In this document: positions 24,103-33,038 of the stretch, one piece after another
How positions within the stretch are numbered: position 1 is the stretch's first letter
How the letters are laid out: every line of letters begins with the position of its first letter
From: Fibrobacter sp.
GTDB lineage: Bacteria; Fibrobacterota; Fibrobacteria; Fibrobacterales; Fibrobacteraceae
Direction: 5' to 3'
Length of the DNA: 64,000 nt
Assembly: GCA_024399035.1 (NCBI GenBank)
Contig: JAKSID010000002.1
Coordinates: 1-64,000, forward strand
The notes under the pieces: model-generated
Told to the model about the DNA's origin: nothing
The model's input: only the letters and a program-made list of their open reading frames with translations
Database searches by the model: none
Program-made: the position numbers and the translations under genes

Positions 24103-24257
24103 GGGCGAGGGGTGGATAGGGGGGTAAAAACGGCCAAATGGGCACTTTTGTTAACAAAAAATGAAAAAATCGCCATTTTTGTAAGTGGCGAATTCGAAAT
24201 TAAACTGGAAAACCCTCTACTATACATAAGGAGGGCTGCTTTTGAAATGTGGCCCGA

Positions 24258-24908
24258 CTACTTTTCTGCGGAGTTGGAATCATCGGGGGTGACGATTTCG
24301 GCGTCGGCGACGTCGGGGACTTGCTGGTCCAGTGCCTTGAAGTAGGTGGCCGCGGTCTTACCCACCTCGAAGGTGTCGTAGTAGGTGTAGGCGCCGTTGC
24401 CGATTGCCCCGATGGCGGGGATGGCTCGGAGGGCGATCTTGCCCAGGAGCTTCTGGGAGATCTTGACCCCCACCTTTCGGAGGATCTTCTGCAGGACGCT
24501 GACGGAAACCTTCTGGACGACGAGGCGGCTACCGGTACGGACTGCAATATCGCGGAGGAGGGAGGCGGCACTGTGGCGGAACAGACACCACACCATGGCT
24601 TCGCGACTGAGCGAGGCTACCTTGCCATAGGTTGCTGCGATGTCGGAAACCAGCTGTGCCTGGATGCGCCAGACGGCGGCAATGTCGGGAATGGAGGTGA
24701 GGACGCCGGTGACCCCAGCCGGAATGGAAAGGGTGGCGCTGACGGTGGATGCCTTGAAGGCTGCCTGGCGGATCAGGTGCTGGACTTTTTCGTCGGGGTT
24801 CGGGTTCTGGGCGTGGAGAGACTCGGGGATATCCGTAAGCAAGTCAAAAAGAATACTTGTGACTTTATCCTTTAGTTTGTCTGCGGTAGCTGTATCTTTC
24901 TTTGCCAT
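24258..24908 (-). CDS. EcsC-like protein
   Basis: A 216-aa protein resembling the EcsC family: HLIRQAAFKASTVSATLSIP, AGVTGVLTSIPDIAAVWRIQ, AQLVSDIAATYG and LLGKIALRAIPAIGAIGNGA followed by YTYYDTFEVGKTAATYF. It has amphipathic Gly/Ala-rich helices that probably associate with the membrane. The ATG at 24908 has GGAG 5 bases upstream; the open frame extending to 25052 crosses a terminator and is excluded. EcsC proteins have no firmly established biochemical role. Confidence 0.7.
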   Translation of the reverse strand: MAKKDTATADKLKDKVTSILFDLLTDIPESLHAQNPNPDEKVQHLIRQAAFKASTVSATLSIPAGVTGVLTSIPDIAAVWRIQAQLVSDIAATYGKVASLSREAMVWCLFRHSAASLLRDIAVRTGSRLVVQKVSVSVLQKILRKVGVKISQKLLGKIALRAIPAIGAIGNGAYTYYDTFEVGKTAATYFKALDQQVPDVADAEIVTPDDSNSAEK

Positions 24909-24920
24909 AGGAACTCCAAT

Positions 24921-24947
24921 AAAAAAGCATACCCTGAAGGTATGCTT
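24921..24947 (-). terminator. Intrinsic terminator between two minus-strand genes
   Basis: On the minus strand AAGCATACC (24947-24939 complement) pairs with GGTATGCTT, followed by six T (the A run at 24921-24926). It ends the transcript of the 111-aa protein gene and separates it from the EcsC-like gene. Confidence 0.82.
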
Positions 24948-24955
24948 GAAATATA

Positions 24956-25291
24956 CTAAAAAAGAATTTTGGCAATTCCGCCGGCCAGGCCTGGGATGTT
25001 GTAGCGGAGAGTCTTGTCTCCCAGCCAGTAGTCCAGGGCGGTGTCGATCCATTGCCTTTCGCAGGTAATCTTGCGGATGACAATGTCTGTGCCCTTTTCC
25101 ACATCGTCCAGGTAGTAGTAGGCCCTGAACCTGATGTTGCTTGTTTCCCCATGGAGCAATATCGTGGCATCGATGGTGCCGTTGTGGTCGTCGATAGTAA
25201 TGGTCAGTACGTCCCCGAACTTTTTTACCAGTTCGTGGTTACGGACAAACTTTTCGACGGCCTTGTCGCGGAAGTTGCTGAGTAGGGACAT
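24956..25291 (-). CDS. Hypothetical 111-aa protein
   Basis: I do not recognise this protein. It reads MSLLSNFRDKAVEKFVRNHE then alternating beta-like strands (DVLTITIDDHNGTIDATILL, IRFRAYYYLDDVEKGTDIVI), suggesting a small beta-rich domain, and ends GLAGGIAKILF. The ATG at 25291 is preferred to a longer frame whose N-terminus is Arg/Pro-rich and overlaps map. It lies 29 bp after map, so it may be cotranscribed with it and ends at the terminator at 24921-24947. Confidence 0.55.
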   Translation of the reverse strand: MSLLSNFRDKAVEKFVRNHELVKKFGDVLTITIDDHNGTIDATILLHGETSNIRFRAYYYLDDVEKGTDIVIRKITCERQWIDTALDYWLGDKTLRYNIPGLAGGIAKILF

Positions 25292-25320
25292 AATGACTTG
25301 CGGGTTGCGCGGTGCCGCCC

Positions 25321-26082
25321 TTAGCGGGGCAGGGTGAGGATTTCGATGCCGTCCTTGGTCTTTACCACGGTGTGTTCCCACTGGGCGCTCAGGGAGCCGT
25401 CGCGGGTCACGGCGGTCCAACCGTCGGACAAAGTCTTGGTGCCGGGCTTACCCACGTTCAACATGGGTTCCACTGTGAAAACGTTGCCCACTTCGATGAA
25501 GTAGGGATATTCGTTGTTGCGGAAGTGGAAAACCAGCGGGTCTTCGTGGAAACCGCGGCCGATGCCATGACCGCAGTAGTCCTGCACAACGCTAAAACCG
25601 TGTTCGTCGGCCACGTCCTGGATGGTGTTGCCGATATCGTACCAACGTGCGCCCTGTTCACCTGCGGCGCGGATGCCTTCTTCCATGGCGAACTTGGCGG
25701 TATCTACCAGTTCCTGGGCAATCTTGCTGGTCTTGCCCACAACGAACATGGCGGAGGTGTCGCCGTGGTAACCCTGCAGGATGGTGGTGATATCGATGTT
25801 TACGATGTCGCCTTCCTTAAGGATGGTCTTGGCGTCGGGAATGCCGTGGCAGATGACTTCGTTGATGCTGATGCATGCGTAGCGGGGATAGCCGTGGTAA
25901 CCCTTACAAGCGGAAATGCCCTTGTGCTGGCGGGTATAGTCGCCGATGAATTCGTCGATTTCCAAGGTGCAAACACCGGGCTTGCACATTTCGCCTGCGC
26001 GGAGCAGGGTTTCTGCAGCCAGTGCACCTGCGTCACGGATCAGTTCGATTTCTCTTGCGTTCTTAACTTTAATTTTAGCCAT
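25321..26082 (-). CDS. map: Methionine aminopeptidase, type I
   Basis: Removes the initiator Met. A 253-aa protein with the metal-binding residues in context: GYHGYPRYACISINEVICHG (substrate His), GDIVNIDITTILQGYHGDTS (two Asp), YCGHGIGRGFHEDPLVFHF (His), FTVEPMLNVGKPGT (Glu) and AQWEHTVVKTKDGIEILT (Glu). It lacks an N-terminal SH3-binding extension. Confidence 0.95.
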   Translation of the reverse strand: MAKIKVKNAREIELIRDAGALAAETLLRAGEMCKPGVCTLEIDEFIGDYTRQHKGISACKGYHGYPRYACISINEVICHGIPDAKTILKEGDIVNIDITTILQGYHGDTSAMFVVGKTSKIAQELVDTAKFAMEEGIRAAGEQGARWYDIGNTIQDVADEHGFSVVQDYCGHGIGRGFHEDPLVFHFRNNEYPYFIEVGNVFTVEPMLNVGKPGTKTLSDGWTAVTRDGSLSAQWEHTVVKTKDGIEILTLPR

Positions 26083-26086
26083 AATA

Positions 26087-26180
26087 GTGATTAGTGGTTA
26101 GTGGTTGGTGGTTAGTGATTAGTGGTTAGGACATTCAATTTTTGCTTAATACTGTTTACTAACCACTGTTTACTAATCAC
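26087..26180. repeat. Tandem GTGGTTAGT-type repeat with inverted partner
   Basis: The 43 bp at 26087-26129 are a degenerate tandem of GTGATTA/GTGGTTA heptamers. An inverted partner, CTAACCACTGTTTACTAATC (26159-26178), can pair with it to form a large hairpin. It fills the gap between map and the helicase gene on the minus strand and may act as a transcript-end structure. Confidence 0.65.
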
Positions 26181-26182
26181 TT

Positions 26183-27592
26183 CTACTTCTTCCAAACGTA
26201 CCTATCCAGCAAGTAGGCGAGGAGCATCTGGTCATCTTGGCTTCCGTTTGCAAGTTCCTTTGCAAGGGGGATGAAGTGACTAATGCGTTCCTTGGCCTTC
26301 TGGCCGCCGAAGTGCTTGCTGACTTCTTGCAGTTGGACCTTGGTTCGTTCTGCAACTTTCTTTGCAATGGCTTCGTTGGTAAGAGGTTCCTGCTTGATGA
26401 AATTGATGCCGAAGTCCGAAGCGGTCTTCTTGATTTCGATTTCTTCCACCGGAGTGATGAGAGAAATGCAGACGCCGCTGCGGCCTGCACGGGCGGTACG
26501 CCCGCTACGGTGCACGTAGACTTCGTGGTCGTCCGGGTGATCGTAGACGATTACGTGGGTAACGTGGTCCACGTCAATGCCGCGGGCGGCAACGTCGGTA
26601 CAAATCAAAATGCGCAGCTTCTTGTCGCGGAAGGCGTTGAGGGTCTTTTCGCGAAGGTTCTGGGATACATCGCCGGAGAGGGCGCCTACGTTAAAGCCGT
26701 AGCCAGAGAGAACCTGTTCCAGGTAGCTAACGTCGCACTTCTTGTTGCAGAAAATCATGCAGCTTTCGGGATTTTCGTATTCCAAGACCTTGATGGTCAT
26801 GGAGTCCTTGTCCATTACGTCGCAGGAGTACCAACGGTGTTCCAGGTTGTTTGCAATAACCTTGTCGTAGGACAGGGAAAGGAACTCTGCAGAGGGACGC
26901 TGGAATTCACGGGCCAGGGCCTTGACGGTCTGGGGAATGGTGGCGCTGAACATGGTGCAAGCCAACTGCTTGGGCAGATACTTGCGGATCTTCTGCATAT
27001 CGGGATAGAAACCCATACTCAGCATTTCGTCGGCTTCGTCCAGAACCAAGTCGCGAACATCCAGGAAATCTACGTTACCGCGCTGCACGTGGTCCATCAA
27101 ACGACCTGGGGTTGCAACGATAATGTGAACGCCTTCCTTGAGAGCCTTCAACTGAGGCTCGTAGGAAACGCCTCCAAAGATTGCCACGGACTTAATGCCA
27201 GTGCCTTCGGAAAGTTTCTGCACTTCGTCCTGGACCTGGATTGCCAATTCGCGGGTAGGAACAAGGATCAATGCCTGGGGGAACAGGTGGTCGCGAACGA
27301 TGACCTGCAAGAGGGGGAGCACGTAGGCGCCTGTCTTGCCGGAACCTGTCTTGGACTGCACCAGCATATCGCGGGCAGCAAGCATGTAGGGCATGGTCTT
27401 GCGCTGGACAGGCATCAGGTCGGTCCAGCCGTGCTTTGTAAGGATGGCCTTCTGTTCGGCCGGCAGCATGTCAAAAGTATAATCGGGGAGCTTGTTAGCG
27501 GGCTCGATAATATTGATGGGAGTCAAAAACGGATTAACCGGTTCTTGTTTCTGTGCGTTTTCTTCTTTTACAACTTCTTGATTTTCACTCAT
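26183..27592 (-). CDS. DEAD-box ATP-dependent RNA helicase
   Basis: A 469-aa helicase with all core motifs: GWTDLMPVQRKTMPY (Q motif), SKTGSGKTGAY (I), PTRELAIQV (Ia), ATPGRLMDHV (Ib), VLDEADEML (II), SATIPQ (III), MIFCNKK (IV), TDVAARGIDVDHVTHVIVYD (V) and HRSGRTARAG (VI). The short C-terminal extension is not an obvious DbpA or CsdA RNA-binding domain. ATG 27592 is preferred to 27703 because the upstream frame is not family-like; a TAGATT hexamer ends 10 bases before it on the minus strand. The precise paralog is not assigned. Confidence 0.92.
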   Translation of the reverse strand: MSENQEVVKEENAQKQEPVNPFLTPINIIEPANKLPDYTFDMLPAEQKAILTKHGWTDLMPVQRKTMPYMLAARDMLVQSKTGSGKTGAYVLPLLQVIVRDHLFPQALILVPTRELAIQVQDEVQKLSEGTGIKSVAIFGGVSYEPQLKALKEGVHIIVATPGRLMDHVQRGNVDFLDVRDLVLDEADEMLSMGFYPDMQKIRKYLPKQLACTMFSATIPQTVKALAREFQRPSAEFLSLSYDKVIANNLEHRWYSCDVMDKDSMTIKVLEYENPESCMIFCNKKCDVSYLEQVLSGYGFNVGALSGDVSQNLREKTLNAFRDKKLRILICTDVAARGIDVDHVTHVIVYDHPDDHEVYVHRSGRTARAGRSGVCISLITPVEEIEIKKTASDFGINFIKQEPLTNEAIAKKVAERTKVQLQEVSKHFGGQKAKERISHFIPLAKELANGSQDDQMLLAYLLDRYVWKK

Positions 27593-27656
27593 AATGGGCG
27601 GAAATCTAGAAAAATAAAGAAGAGCCAGTTTTAAGGAACTGTTGGTTGCCCGCAGA

Positions 27657-28934
27657 TTACGGGTTCCAATGATACTCCAGGCCCAGACTGATGAACCAGT
27701 CAACAGTCATAGCGCCGATGGTTGTAGGTTCCGCGGCCGCGTCGGGCGTTGGGTCGGAATAGACGTTCTTGCCACGGCTTGCAATACCTGTGCGAAGGCT
27801 TACGCCGTAGTGGTCCTTGAAAACGAATTGGCTACCGCCTCCGATAAGGGCGCCCTTGTACACGTCCTCAAACTTGATGCGAGCCCTGTATGCCTTTGAA
27901 CCCAGTTCCACGCCTTTTTTCAGTTGGATGTCTTCGGCATAGAAACTGTATTGGAATCCGACGAAACCAAACAGATGAATGTCCATCAGCTTGATGGGGG
28001 AGTAGGTCTTGGTGAGCATAAGGTTCAAGCCGATTTCGTGCTGGCCGAATTCCCAATGGTCCAGTTCCTGGTAGACGGTGTCGGAGTTGTCGGTCTTGAC
28101 TGTGTGATTGCTGTAGCGGTAGAAGATTTCGCCGCCAATAAAACCGTACCAGATGGCGCCTGCGTACAAAGTAAACAGCGGGGTAGAATCGTCAATAAAA
28201 TTCCAGAGGCTTACGGAGTCGCGGGTAATGCGGTAATTGCGTACTTCGCTTTCTACATGTCTGTGAACCCAGTTGTACGGCGTCAGGGGAACGTGTGCCT
28301 GGGCGTAGCCTGCGGAAAGTCCGCCCCATGCTCTTAGGTTTGGAACTTCCTTGTAGTATTCGTCGGGCTCGGTCAACTTCTTTTGGCGTTCTTCCTTGCT
28401 TAAGCGGCGAGATGTCTTGCGGTCAAAAAATGTGCTTGCGATTTCGTCGCCAAGTGCAATCTTGTCGGCTTTCTTTTGAACGGTGCCTGCAGTTCTAGGT
28501 TCTGCAGAAGTTTCGTCAAAGATGGCAACCTGCAGATAATTTCCTTTGTCTGCAATAAACAATACGATTCGGTCTTCCAACTCCTGGATCTTGCCTCGCA
28601 TGGATGGGTGACGCGCCTTGAGGTAGTTGGACGTAAGGCCCGGTTCCATGTTGTTGCTCAGCCAGCCTGCGTAACGGACTGCGATGGAATCGCGTTCCCA
28701 TTCACCTACGGTGCGGCACTTGGGTTCGCCAATGGCCATGTTGTTGCGCTTGAGGGAAAGGCAGAACTCTCTGGGGTCGATGGGCAAATCCTTGTCGATG
28801 GTCCAGATAAGAATGTCGGCGTCCTTCCAGAGTGTCCACTTGGATTCGAAGTAAACGTCGCTGGCTGAAACTGCGGAAGCGGTTGAGGCGATGGCGATCA
28901 GCAAGAACAAAATCAGGGACTTGATGGACTTCAT
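27657..28934 (-). CDS. Exported protein, probable outer-membrane-associated
   Basis: A 425-aa protein I do not recognise, with signal peptide MKSIKSLILFLLIAIASTAS. The N-terminal half is mixed and includes LKARHPSMRGKIQELEDRIV. The C-terminal half is aromatic and barrel-like (LFTLYAGAIWYGFIGGEIFY, LMDIHLFGFVGFQYSFYAED, GVSLRTGIASRGKNVY) and ends TVDWFISLGLEYHWNP, a plausible outer-membrane C-terminal strand. Its start overlaps the stop of the upstream lipoprotein gene (28931), so the two are translationally coupled and probably function together. Confidence 0.62.
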   Translation of the reverse strand: MKSIKSLILFLLIAIASTASAVSASDVYFESKWTLWKDADILIWTIDKDLPIDPREFCLSLKRNNMAIGEPKCRTVGEWERDSIAVRYAGWLSNNMEPGLTSNYLKARHPSMRGKIQELEDRIVLFIADKGNYLQVAIFDETSAEPRTAGTVQKKADKIALGDEIASTFFDRKTSRRLSKEERQKKLTEPDEYYKEVPNLRAWGGLSAGYAQAHVPLTPYNWVHRHVESEVRNYRITRDSVSLWNFIDDSTPLFTLYAGAIWYGFIGGEIFYRYSNHTVKTDNSDTVYQELDHWEFGQHEIGLNLMLTKTYSPIKLMDIHLFGFVGFQYSFYAEDIQLKKGVELGSKAYRARIKFEDVYKGALIGGGSQFVFKDHYGVSLRTGIASRGKNVYSDPTPDAAAEPTTIGAMTVDWFISLGLEYHWNP

Positions 28935-29626
28935 TTTGCCCCCATGTAAAGGTTCTTGCGGATTTCAGAAACGATTTGACGGACTAGTGCGTCTAGCTCT
29001 TCCCAGGTCATGATGGTTACGGGACGCTGGATTTCGTCTACGGCGCTAAAGAGCGGGCGCTGCTTTTCGTTATCCCAAAGAGTGTACGAGACGATGGCGC
29101 TGATGTTCTTTGCCGCGGTGCGCTCCGGGCTTTCGTTATGCATGACCGAGTAGTCAAAGAAACTTTCGCGATTCAAGTCGGTACCCACGATAACCTCGTG
29201 CACCAACAAGATGCGGGGCGGAACGTTGCCTGCGCTATCCTTGACGACCACGCCTTGCTCCGGGAGCTTTCCCTTCATAAAGATGCGCTCATCAAGCTTC
29301 TGACTTTCTTCGGGAGCGTTGGCCAAGGCGTTTTCGGGAAGGATCATCAACTTACTGTAGGCGCCCTTCATCTCCTTGAGCATAGCCTGTGCGCAGAACT
29401 GCGTTCCTAGAATCTGGATGCTGTCGGTGCTGACCTGCAAGCGCTTGGCAAACCATGCGGAACGGGTCAGAACAAATGCGTCCTGCACGCCTGCAATGGC
29501 AAGCTCAACATAGGGAGCTTGCTTGTAATCCGGGTGAGATTTGCTCCATTGGTAAGAATCGGCGCAACCCGTTACAAGCAGCGCCGACACAATTAGCATC
29601 GTCAAAAATTTAACGAAGCTTCCCAA
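28931..29626 (-). CDS. Lipoprotein coupled to the downstream exported protein
   Basis: A 231-aa protein with a lipoprotein signal (FLTMLIVSALLVTGC). The TTG at 29626 is chosen because a perfect GGAGG lies 5 bases upstream; a GTG at 29650 and an ATG at 29599 are alternatives with no ribosome site. The mature protein includes YVELAIAGVQDAFVLTRSAW, VSTDSIQILGTQFCAQAMLK and IVSYTLWDNEKQRPLFSAVD. It is reminiscent of periplasmic lipoproteins with one alpha/beta domain, but I assign no function. Confidence 0.62.
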   Translation of the reverse strand: MGSFVKFLTMLIVSALLVTGCADSYQWSKSHPDYKQAPYVELAIAGVQDAFVLTRSAWFAKRLQVSTDSIQILGTQFCAQAMLKEMKGAYSKLMILPENALANAPEESQKLDERIFMKGKLPEQGVVVKDSAGNVPPRILLVHEVIVGTDLNRESFFDYSVMHNESPERTAAKNISAIVSYTLWDNEKQRPLFSAVDEIQRPVTIMTWEELDALVRQIVSEIRKNLYMGAK

Positions 29627-29659
29627 GGAATCCTCCGCCCTGTAAAGCACGGATTGTGC

Positions 29660-30331
29660 TTACTTGGCGCCCCACTGTTCGCGGTAGGCGTAGACCTTTT
29701 CCAGGATGCCTTCGGGAGCGTTGATGGCCTTGCGGTTTTCTTCCTTTTCAAGGAAGGCGATAATGTCGTTGATGTTCACGATGGAATGGGCTTCGATGCC
29801 GTATTCGTCCTGAACGGTCTGCAATGCGGACTTGCCGTTTTCCAGCTTTTCCTTGCGGTCCACAGAAATCAAGAGACCGATCACGTTTGCGTTTTCGATG
29901 TTCTTGAGAATCTGCAAGGTTTCGTTCACAGAAGTACCTGCGGTGATCACGTCTTCGATGATGACCACGTTGGTCTTTTCACCGTACTTGTAGCCCACCA
30001 GGGAGCCGCCTTCGCCGTGGTCCTTTACTTCCTTACGGTTGTAAGTAAAGGTCAAGTTCTTGGCATACACGTCGGAAAGCTTCATGGCAGTAGCTGCGCA
30101 CAGGGGAATGCCCTTGTATGCAGGACCGTAGAGGTTTTCTGCCTTGCCGTCGAAATGTTCAACAAAAGCTGCAGCGTAGAATTCAGCCAGCTTGGAAAGA
30201 GATGCACCAGTGCGGAATTCTCCGGTGTTGATGAAGTACGGAGTATTGCGGCCGCTCTTGGTGACGAAGTCGCCGAACTTCAGGGCGCCAGATTCAACGA
30301 GAAAATGTACGAAGGTATCAGTCTTATTCAT
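29660..30331 (-). CDS. pyrE: Orotate phosphoribosyltransferase
   Basis: Makes OMP from orotate and PRPP in pyrimidine synthesis. The PRPP-binding motif is VVIIEDVITAGTSVNETLQI. NTPYFINTGEFRTGASLSKL, YGPAYKGIPLCAATAMKLSD and YNRKEVKDHGEGGSLVG are the substrate and catalytic-loop segments. Length (223 aa) is normal for the E. coli-type enzyme. It lies 41 bp downstream of a small membrane protein gene in a minus-strand run led by purU. Confidence 0.94.
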   Translation of the reverse strand: MNKTDTFVHFLVESGALKFGDFVTKSGRNTPYFINTGEFRTGASLSKLAEFYAAAFVEHFDGKAENLYGPAYKGIPLCAATAMKLSDVYAKNLTFTYNRKEVKDHGEGGSLVGYKYGEKTNVVIIEDVITAGTSVNETLQILKNIENANVIGLLISVDRKEKLENGKSALQTVQDEYGIEAHSIVNINDIIAFLEKEENRKAINAPEGILEKVYAYREQWGAK

Positions 30332-30372
30332 TTGAAAACCTCAATAAAAATTGGATGAGACCGCCGGAAAGG

Positions 30373-30879
30373 TTAGATGAGACCGCCGGCCAGCATTGCG
30401 AAAATGTCTGCAAACACGTTGGTCTGTTCAGTCAAAACTTCTGCACCAATCAAGAGAGCTACCACAAACACGCAGCAGCCAATGTAGAAGTAGAAGGACT
30501 TCTTAAAGCCCTTGATTTTCAACTTGAAAATCAACCAGACAATGACGCTGAAAATTGCGCTGAGAATCCAGGAAGTCATACCGACCAAGGTCACGCCGGG
30601 AACCAAGTTGAGGGCGTAGGTCAGGGCGATGCCCGGTGCAAAGTAGAAGCAGACGCAGAGGACAAAGATAATGGCGAAGCCTACATAGTGGGCAAAGCCC
30701 TTTTCCTTCTGGATAATGACCTGGGGCTGTGTGACGGAGGGTTCCGGCTTGGCGGCCTCAGGCTCCGGCTTTACAGCAGGTTCTGCCACGGGTGCTGCGG
30801 GCTGGGGAGCTGCGGTAATGTCCAGTTCTGTAACGGGTGCTTCAACTTCGTTATTGATGTTCTGATTTTCTTCAGACAT
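30373..30879 (-). CDS. Small membrane protein with Ala/Pro/Glu-rich cytoplasmic N-terminus
   Basis: A 168-aa protein of unknown function. Residues 1-60 are disordered and rich in A, P, E and V (NNEVEAPVTELDITAAPQPA). Residues 62-165 hold about four membrane segments: HYVGFAIIFVLCVCFYFAPG, LVPGVTLVGMTSWILSAIFS, VIVWLIFKLKIKGF and SFYFYIGCCVFVVALLIGAE. It lies 9 bp after purU and before pyrE, so it is probably cotranscribed. Confidence 0.6.
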   Translation of the reverse strand: MSEENQNINNEVEAPVTELDITAAPQPAAPVAEPAVKPEPEAAKPEPSVTQPQVIIQKEKGFAHYVGFAIIFVLCVCFYFAPGIALTYALNLVPGVTLVGMTSWILSAIFSVIVWLIFKLKIKGFKKSFYFYIGCCVFVVALLIGAEVLTEQTNVFADIFAMLAGGLI

Positions 30880-30888
30880 AAATCCTCC

Positions 30889-31734
30889 TTAGAGAATAAA
30901 GGTGCGGCCACCGTAAACGAATACGCGGTGTTCCAGCCAGAGCTTGAGAGCCTGGGACAGGGTGCGCTTTTCGATGTCCTTGCCCAGTTCCACCAGTTCG
31001 TTGATGCTGGCGGTTTCGGGCACGCGCTGAATGTCCTGGGCGATAATGGGGCCCTGGTCCAAATCTTCGGTTGCGAAGTGTGCTGTAGCGCCGATGATCT
31101 TCACACCCTTGTTCCATGCCTGATGGTAGGGCTTTGCTCCCTTGAATGCGGGCAAGAAGCCGTGGTGGATGTTGATAACGCGATACTTGAATTCTTCGGT
31201 AAATGCGGCAGAAAGAATCTGCATGTAGCGGGCCAGAACCACGGTGTCGGTCTTGGTTTCTTCGATAATTTCGCGGAAACGATTTTCCGGAATGTTCTTA
31301 TCGGGGTTGGACGGCACGTAGTAGAAAGGCACGCCGAAGTTTCCGCCGATGGGGCCCAGGTCCGGATGGTTACCCACGATGCAGCTGAATTCGCAGGGCA
31401 GGTCGCCGTCGCGGTGCTTCAGGAGCAGGTCATAAAGGCAGTGGTCCGTCTTAGAAACGAAAATTGCAACACGTTCCACCTTGGTGGTGTCGAAAAGCTT
31501 CCAGTTCAGCTGGAGGTGACCTTCCAGGGTCTGCAAATGCTTGCGGACTTCTTCGATGTTTTCGGAATCAGCTTCGAAAACGGCGCGGAGGAAGAAAGTT
31601 TCGATATCCTTGGCGGTATGCTGCTGCAAGTCCACAATGTTTGCGCCAGCCTTGGCGAGGACTTGAGTGGTACCGGCAATAAGGCCCTTTTGGTCAGGGC
31701 AATGAATCTGCAAAATGTAACGTGTAATAGCCAT
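30889..31734 (-). CDS. purU: Formyltetrahydrofolate deformylase
   Basis: Hydrolyses 10-formyl-THF to THF plus formate, feeding PurT and balancing one-carbon pools. The N-terminal ACT domain starts RYILQIHCPDQKGLIAGTTQ. The catalytic formyl-transferase fold shows HPDLGPIGGNFGVPFYYVPS, MQILSAAFTEEFKYRVINIH then HGFLPAFKGAKPYHQAW, and TAHFATEDLDQGPIIAQDIQ. Length 281 aa is typical. A TAGTTT hexamer ends 7 bases before the ATG on the minus strand with no ribosome site. Confidence 0.94.
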   Translation of the reverse strand: MAITRYILQIHCPDQKGLIAGTTQVLAKAGANIVDLQQHTAKDIETFFLRAVFEADSENIEEVRKHLQTLEGHLQLNWKLFDTTKVERVAIFVSKTDHCLYDLLLKHRDGDLPCEFSCIVGNHPDLGPIGGNFGVPFYYVPSNPDKNIPENRFREIIEETKTDTVVLARYMQILSAAFTEEFKYRVINIHHGFLPAFKGAKPYHQAWNKGVKIIGATAHFATEDLDQGPIIAQDIQRVPETASINELVELGKDIEKRTLSQALKLWLEHRVFVYGGRTFIL

Positions 31735-31909
31735 ATTTGGAAAACTAGCAAAAAATGAGCATTGAGAAAAAGAGAAAACCCTTTTTTAAGGCTGTTATTG
31801 GGCTTGTGACTACTACAACGGAATATGGGTAGGTTACCAAAAAAATACTTTAACAAAGGGGTAAATTATGCTAATTTTTCGCTTGTCTTAAATGAAGGTA
31901 GGAGTCAAA

Positions 31910-33037
31910 ATGAACTTTAAGAAAATTGTTGTTGCTCTTATGGGTATGGCTGCGGTCAGCGCCTTTGCTGTTCCGCCCAAGACTTGGGATGCAATCTATA
32001 AGGCCGAAGGCGAAGGTGATTACACCTCTGCAAAAATCGAAGGCAAGATTCGTCTCGGTCAGTACACTCACTACCAGAGTGTTCAGCCTGTATCCTTCAA
32101 GGTCAACGACGGATTGTTTGCTTTCTCTGTTGCTGGTAACATGACTGTTCCCGCCGACAAAATCGAAAAGGGGAATTTCGAAGGCGATTGCAACGATACT
32201 AAGGAAGCCTGGATTTCTTATTTCGAAAAGCCCCGCACATTTACTTCTGGCAAGGGCAAGAAGAAAACCGAAAAGCAGTTCATCATCAACATTGCTGGTG
32301 TGGACCTGGCTTGCGGCGACGACCTTTACGCCGTTGGCGATCTCAAGATCAAGTTTACCGACCCTCAGGCTCAGGCTGCATGGGCTGCCGAATTGGAAGG
32401 CCGCGAAAAGTATCAGCGTAAGCAGGTGGTGGAATTCCGCCGCGCCGAACAGGAACGTCGCGCAGCTCTGCGTGAAATTTCCAGTTTCTTCAAGGATCCT
32501 CGCGACGGTCAGGTGTACCGCACCATTAAGGTGGAAGGCCGCGAATGGTTTGCACAGAATGCGAACTACAATGTAGATGGTCATTCCTGGTGCTACGAAG
32601 ACAAGGATTCCTACTGCATGCGCAGTGGCCGCCTCTACGACTTGGAAGGCGCCCGCAAGGCTTGCCCCGAAGGCTGGCACTTGCCCCGTGACCGCGAATG
32701 GCACGACTTGCTGACTGGTCTTACTCACTGCTACGATGGCGTGGACAAGTGCGAAAAGTTCGCAAGCAAGATGAAGGCTACCACTGGTTGGCAGGGCGGT
32801 GGCGGTACCGACGAATACGGTTTCTCCATTTTCTCTTCTGGCTATCGTAAGCTGATTGGCAAGTCCACCGTGCGTTACGAAGAAATGGGTGAGTATGCTG
32901 GTTTCTGGTCTGCACAGAATGGCCGCAACGAAACTATCTGGCTGTGGTCCATGGGCCGCATGAGCGATCAGATGGTTCGCCAGCTGGTGCCTAGCAAGAC
33001 CAACGCTTACTCCGTACGTTGTATTAACGGGAATTAG
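31910..33037 (+). CDS. Exported FISUMP-domain protein
   Basis: A 375-aa protein with signal peptide MNFKKIVVALMGMAAVSAFA. Residues ~22-160 are an unrecognised beta-rich domain, followed by a Glu/Arg-rich helical stretch (AELEGREKYQRKQVVEFRRA). The C-terminal ~190 residues are the Fibrobacter succinogenes major paralogous domain: DPRDGQVYRTIKVEGREWFA, NANYNVDGHSWCYEDKDSYC, GRLYDLEGARKACPEGWHLP, DEYGFSIFSSGYRK and FWSAQNGRNETIWLWSMGR. The domain has paired Cys residues and probably acts in surface adhesion or carbohydrate contact, though no function is proven. ATG 31910 is chosen over 31892 because GGTAGGAG lies just upstream. Confidence 0.88.
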   Translation: MNFKKIVVALMGMAAVSAFAVPPKTWDAIYKAEGEGDYTSAKIEGKIRLGQYTHYQSVQPVSFKVNDGLFAFSVAGNMTVPADKIEKGNFEGDCNDTKEAWISYFEKPRTFTSGKGKKKTEKQFIINIAGVDLACGDDLYAVGDLKIKFTDPQAQAAWAAELEGREKYQRKQVVEFRRAEQERRAALREISSFFKDPRDGQVYRTIKVEGREWFAQNANYNVDGHSWCYEDKDSYCMRSGRLYDLEGARKACPEGWHLPRDREWHDLLTGLTHCYDGVDKCEKFASKMKATTGWQGGGGTDEYGFSIFSSGYRKLIGKSTVRYEEMGEYAGFWSAQNGRNETIWLWSMGRMSDQMVRQLVPSKTNAYSVRCINGN

Positions 33038-33038
33038 T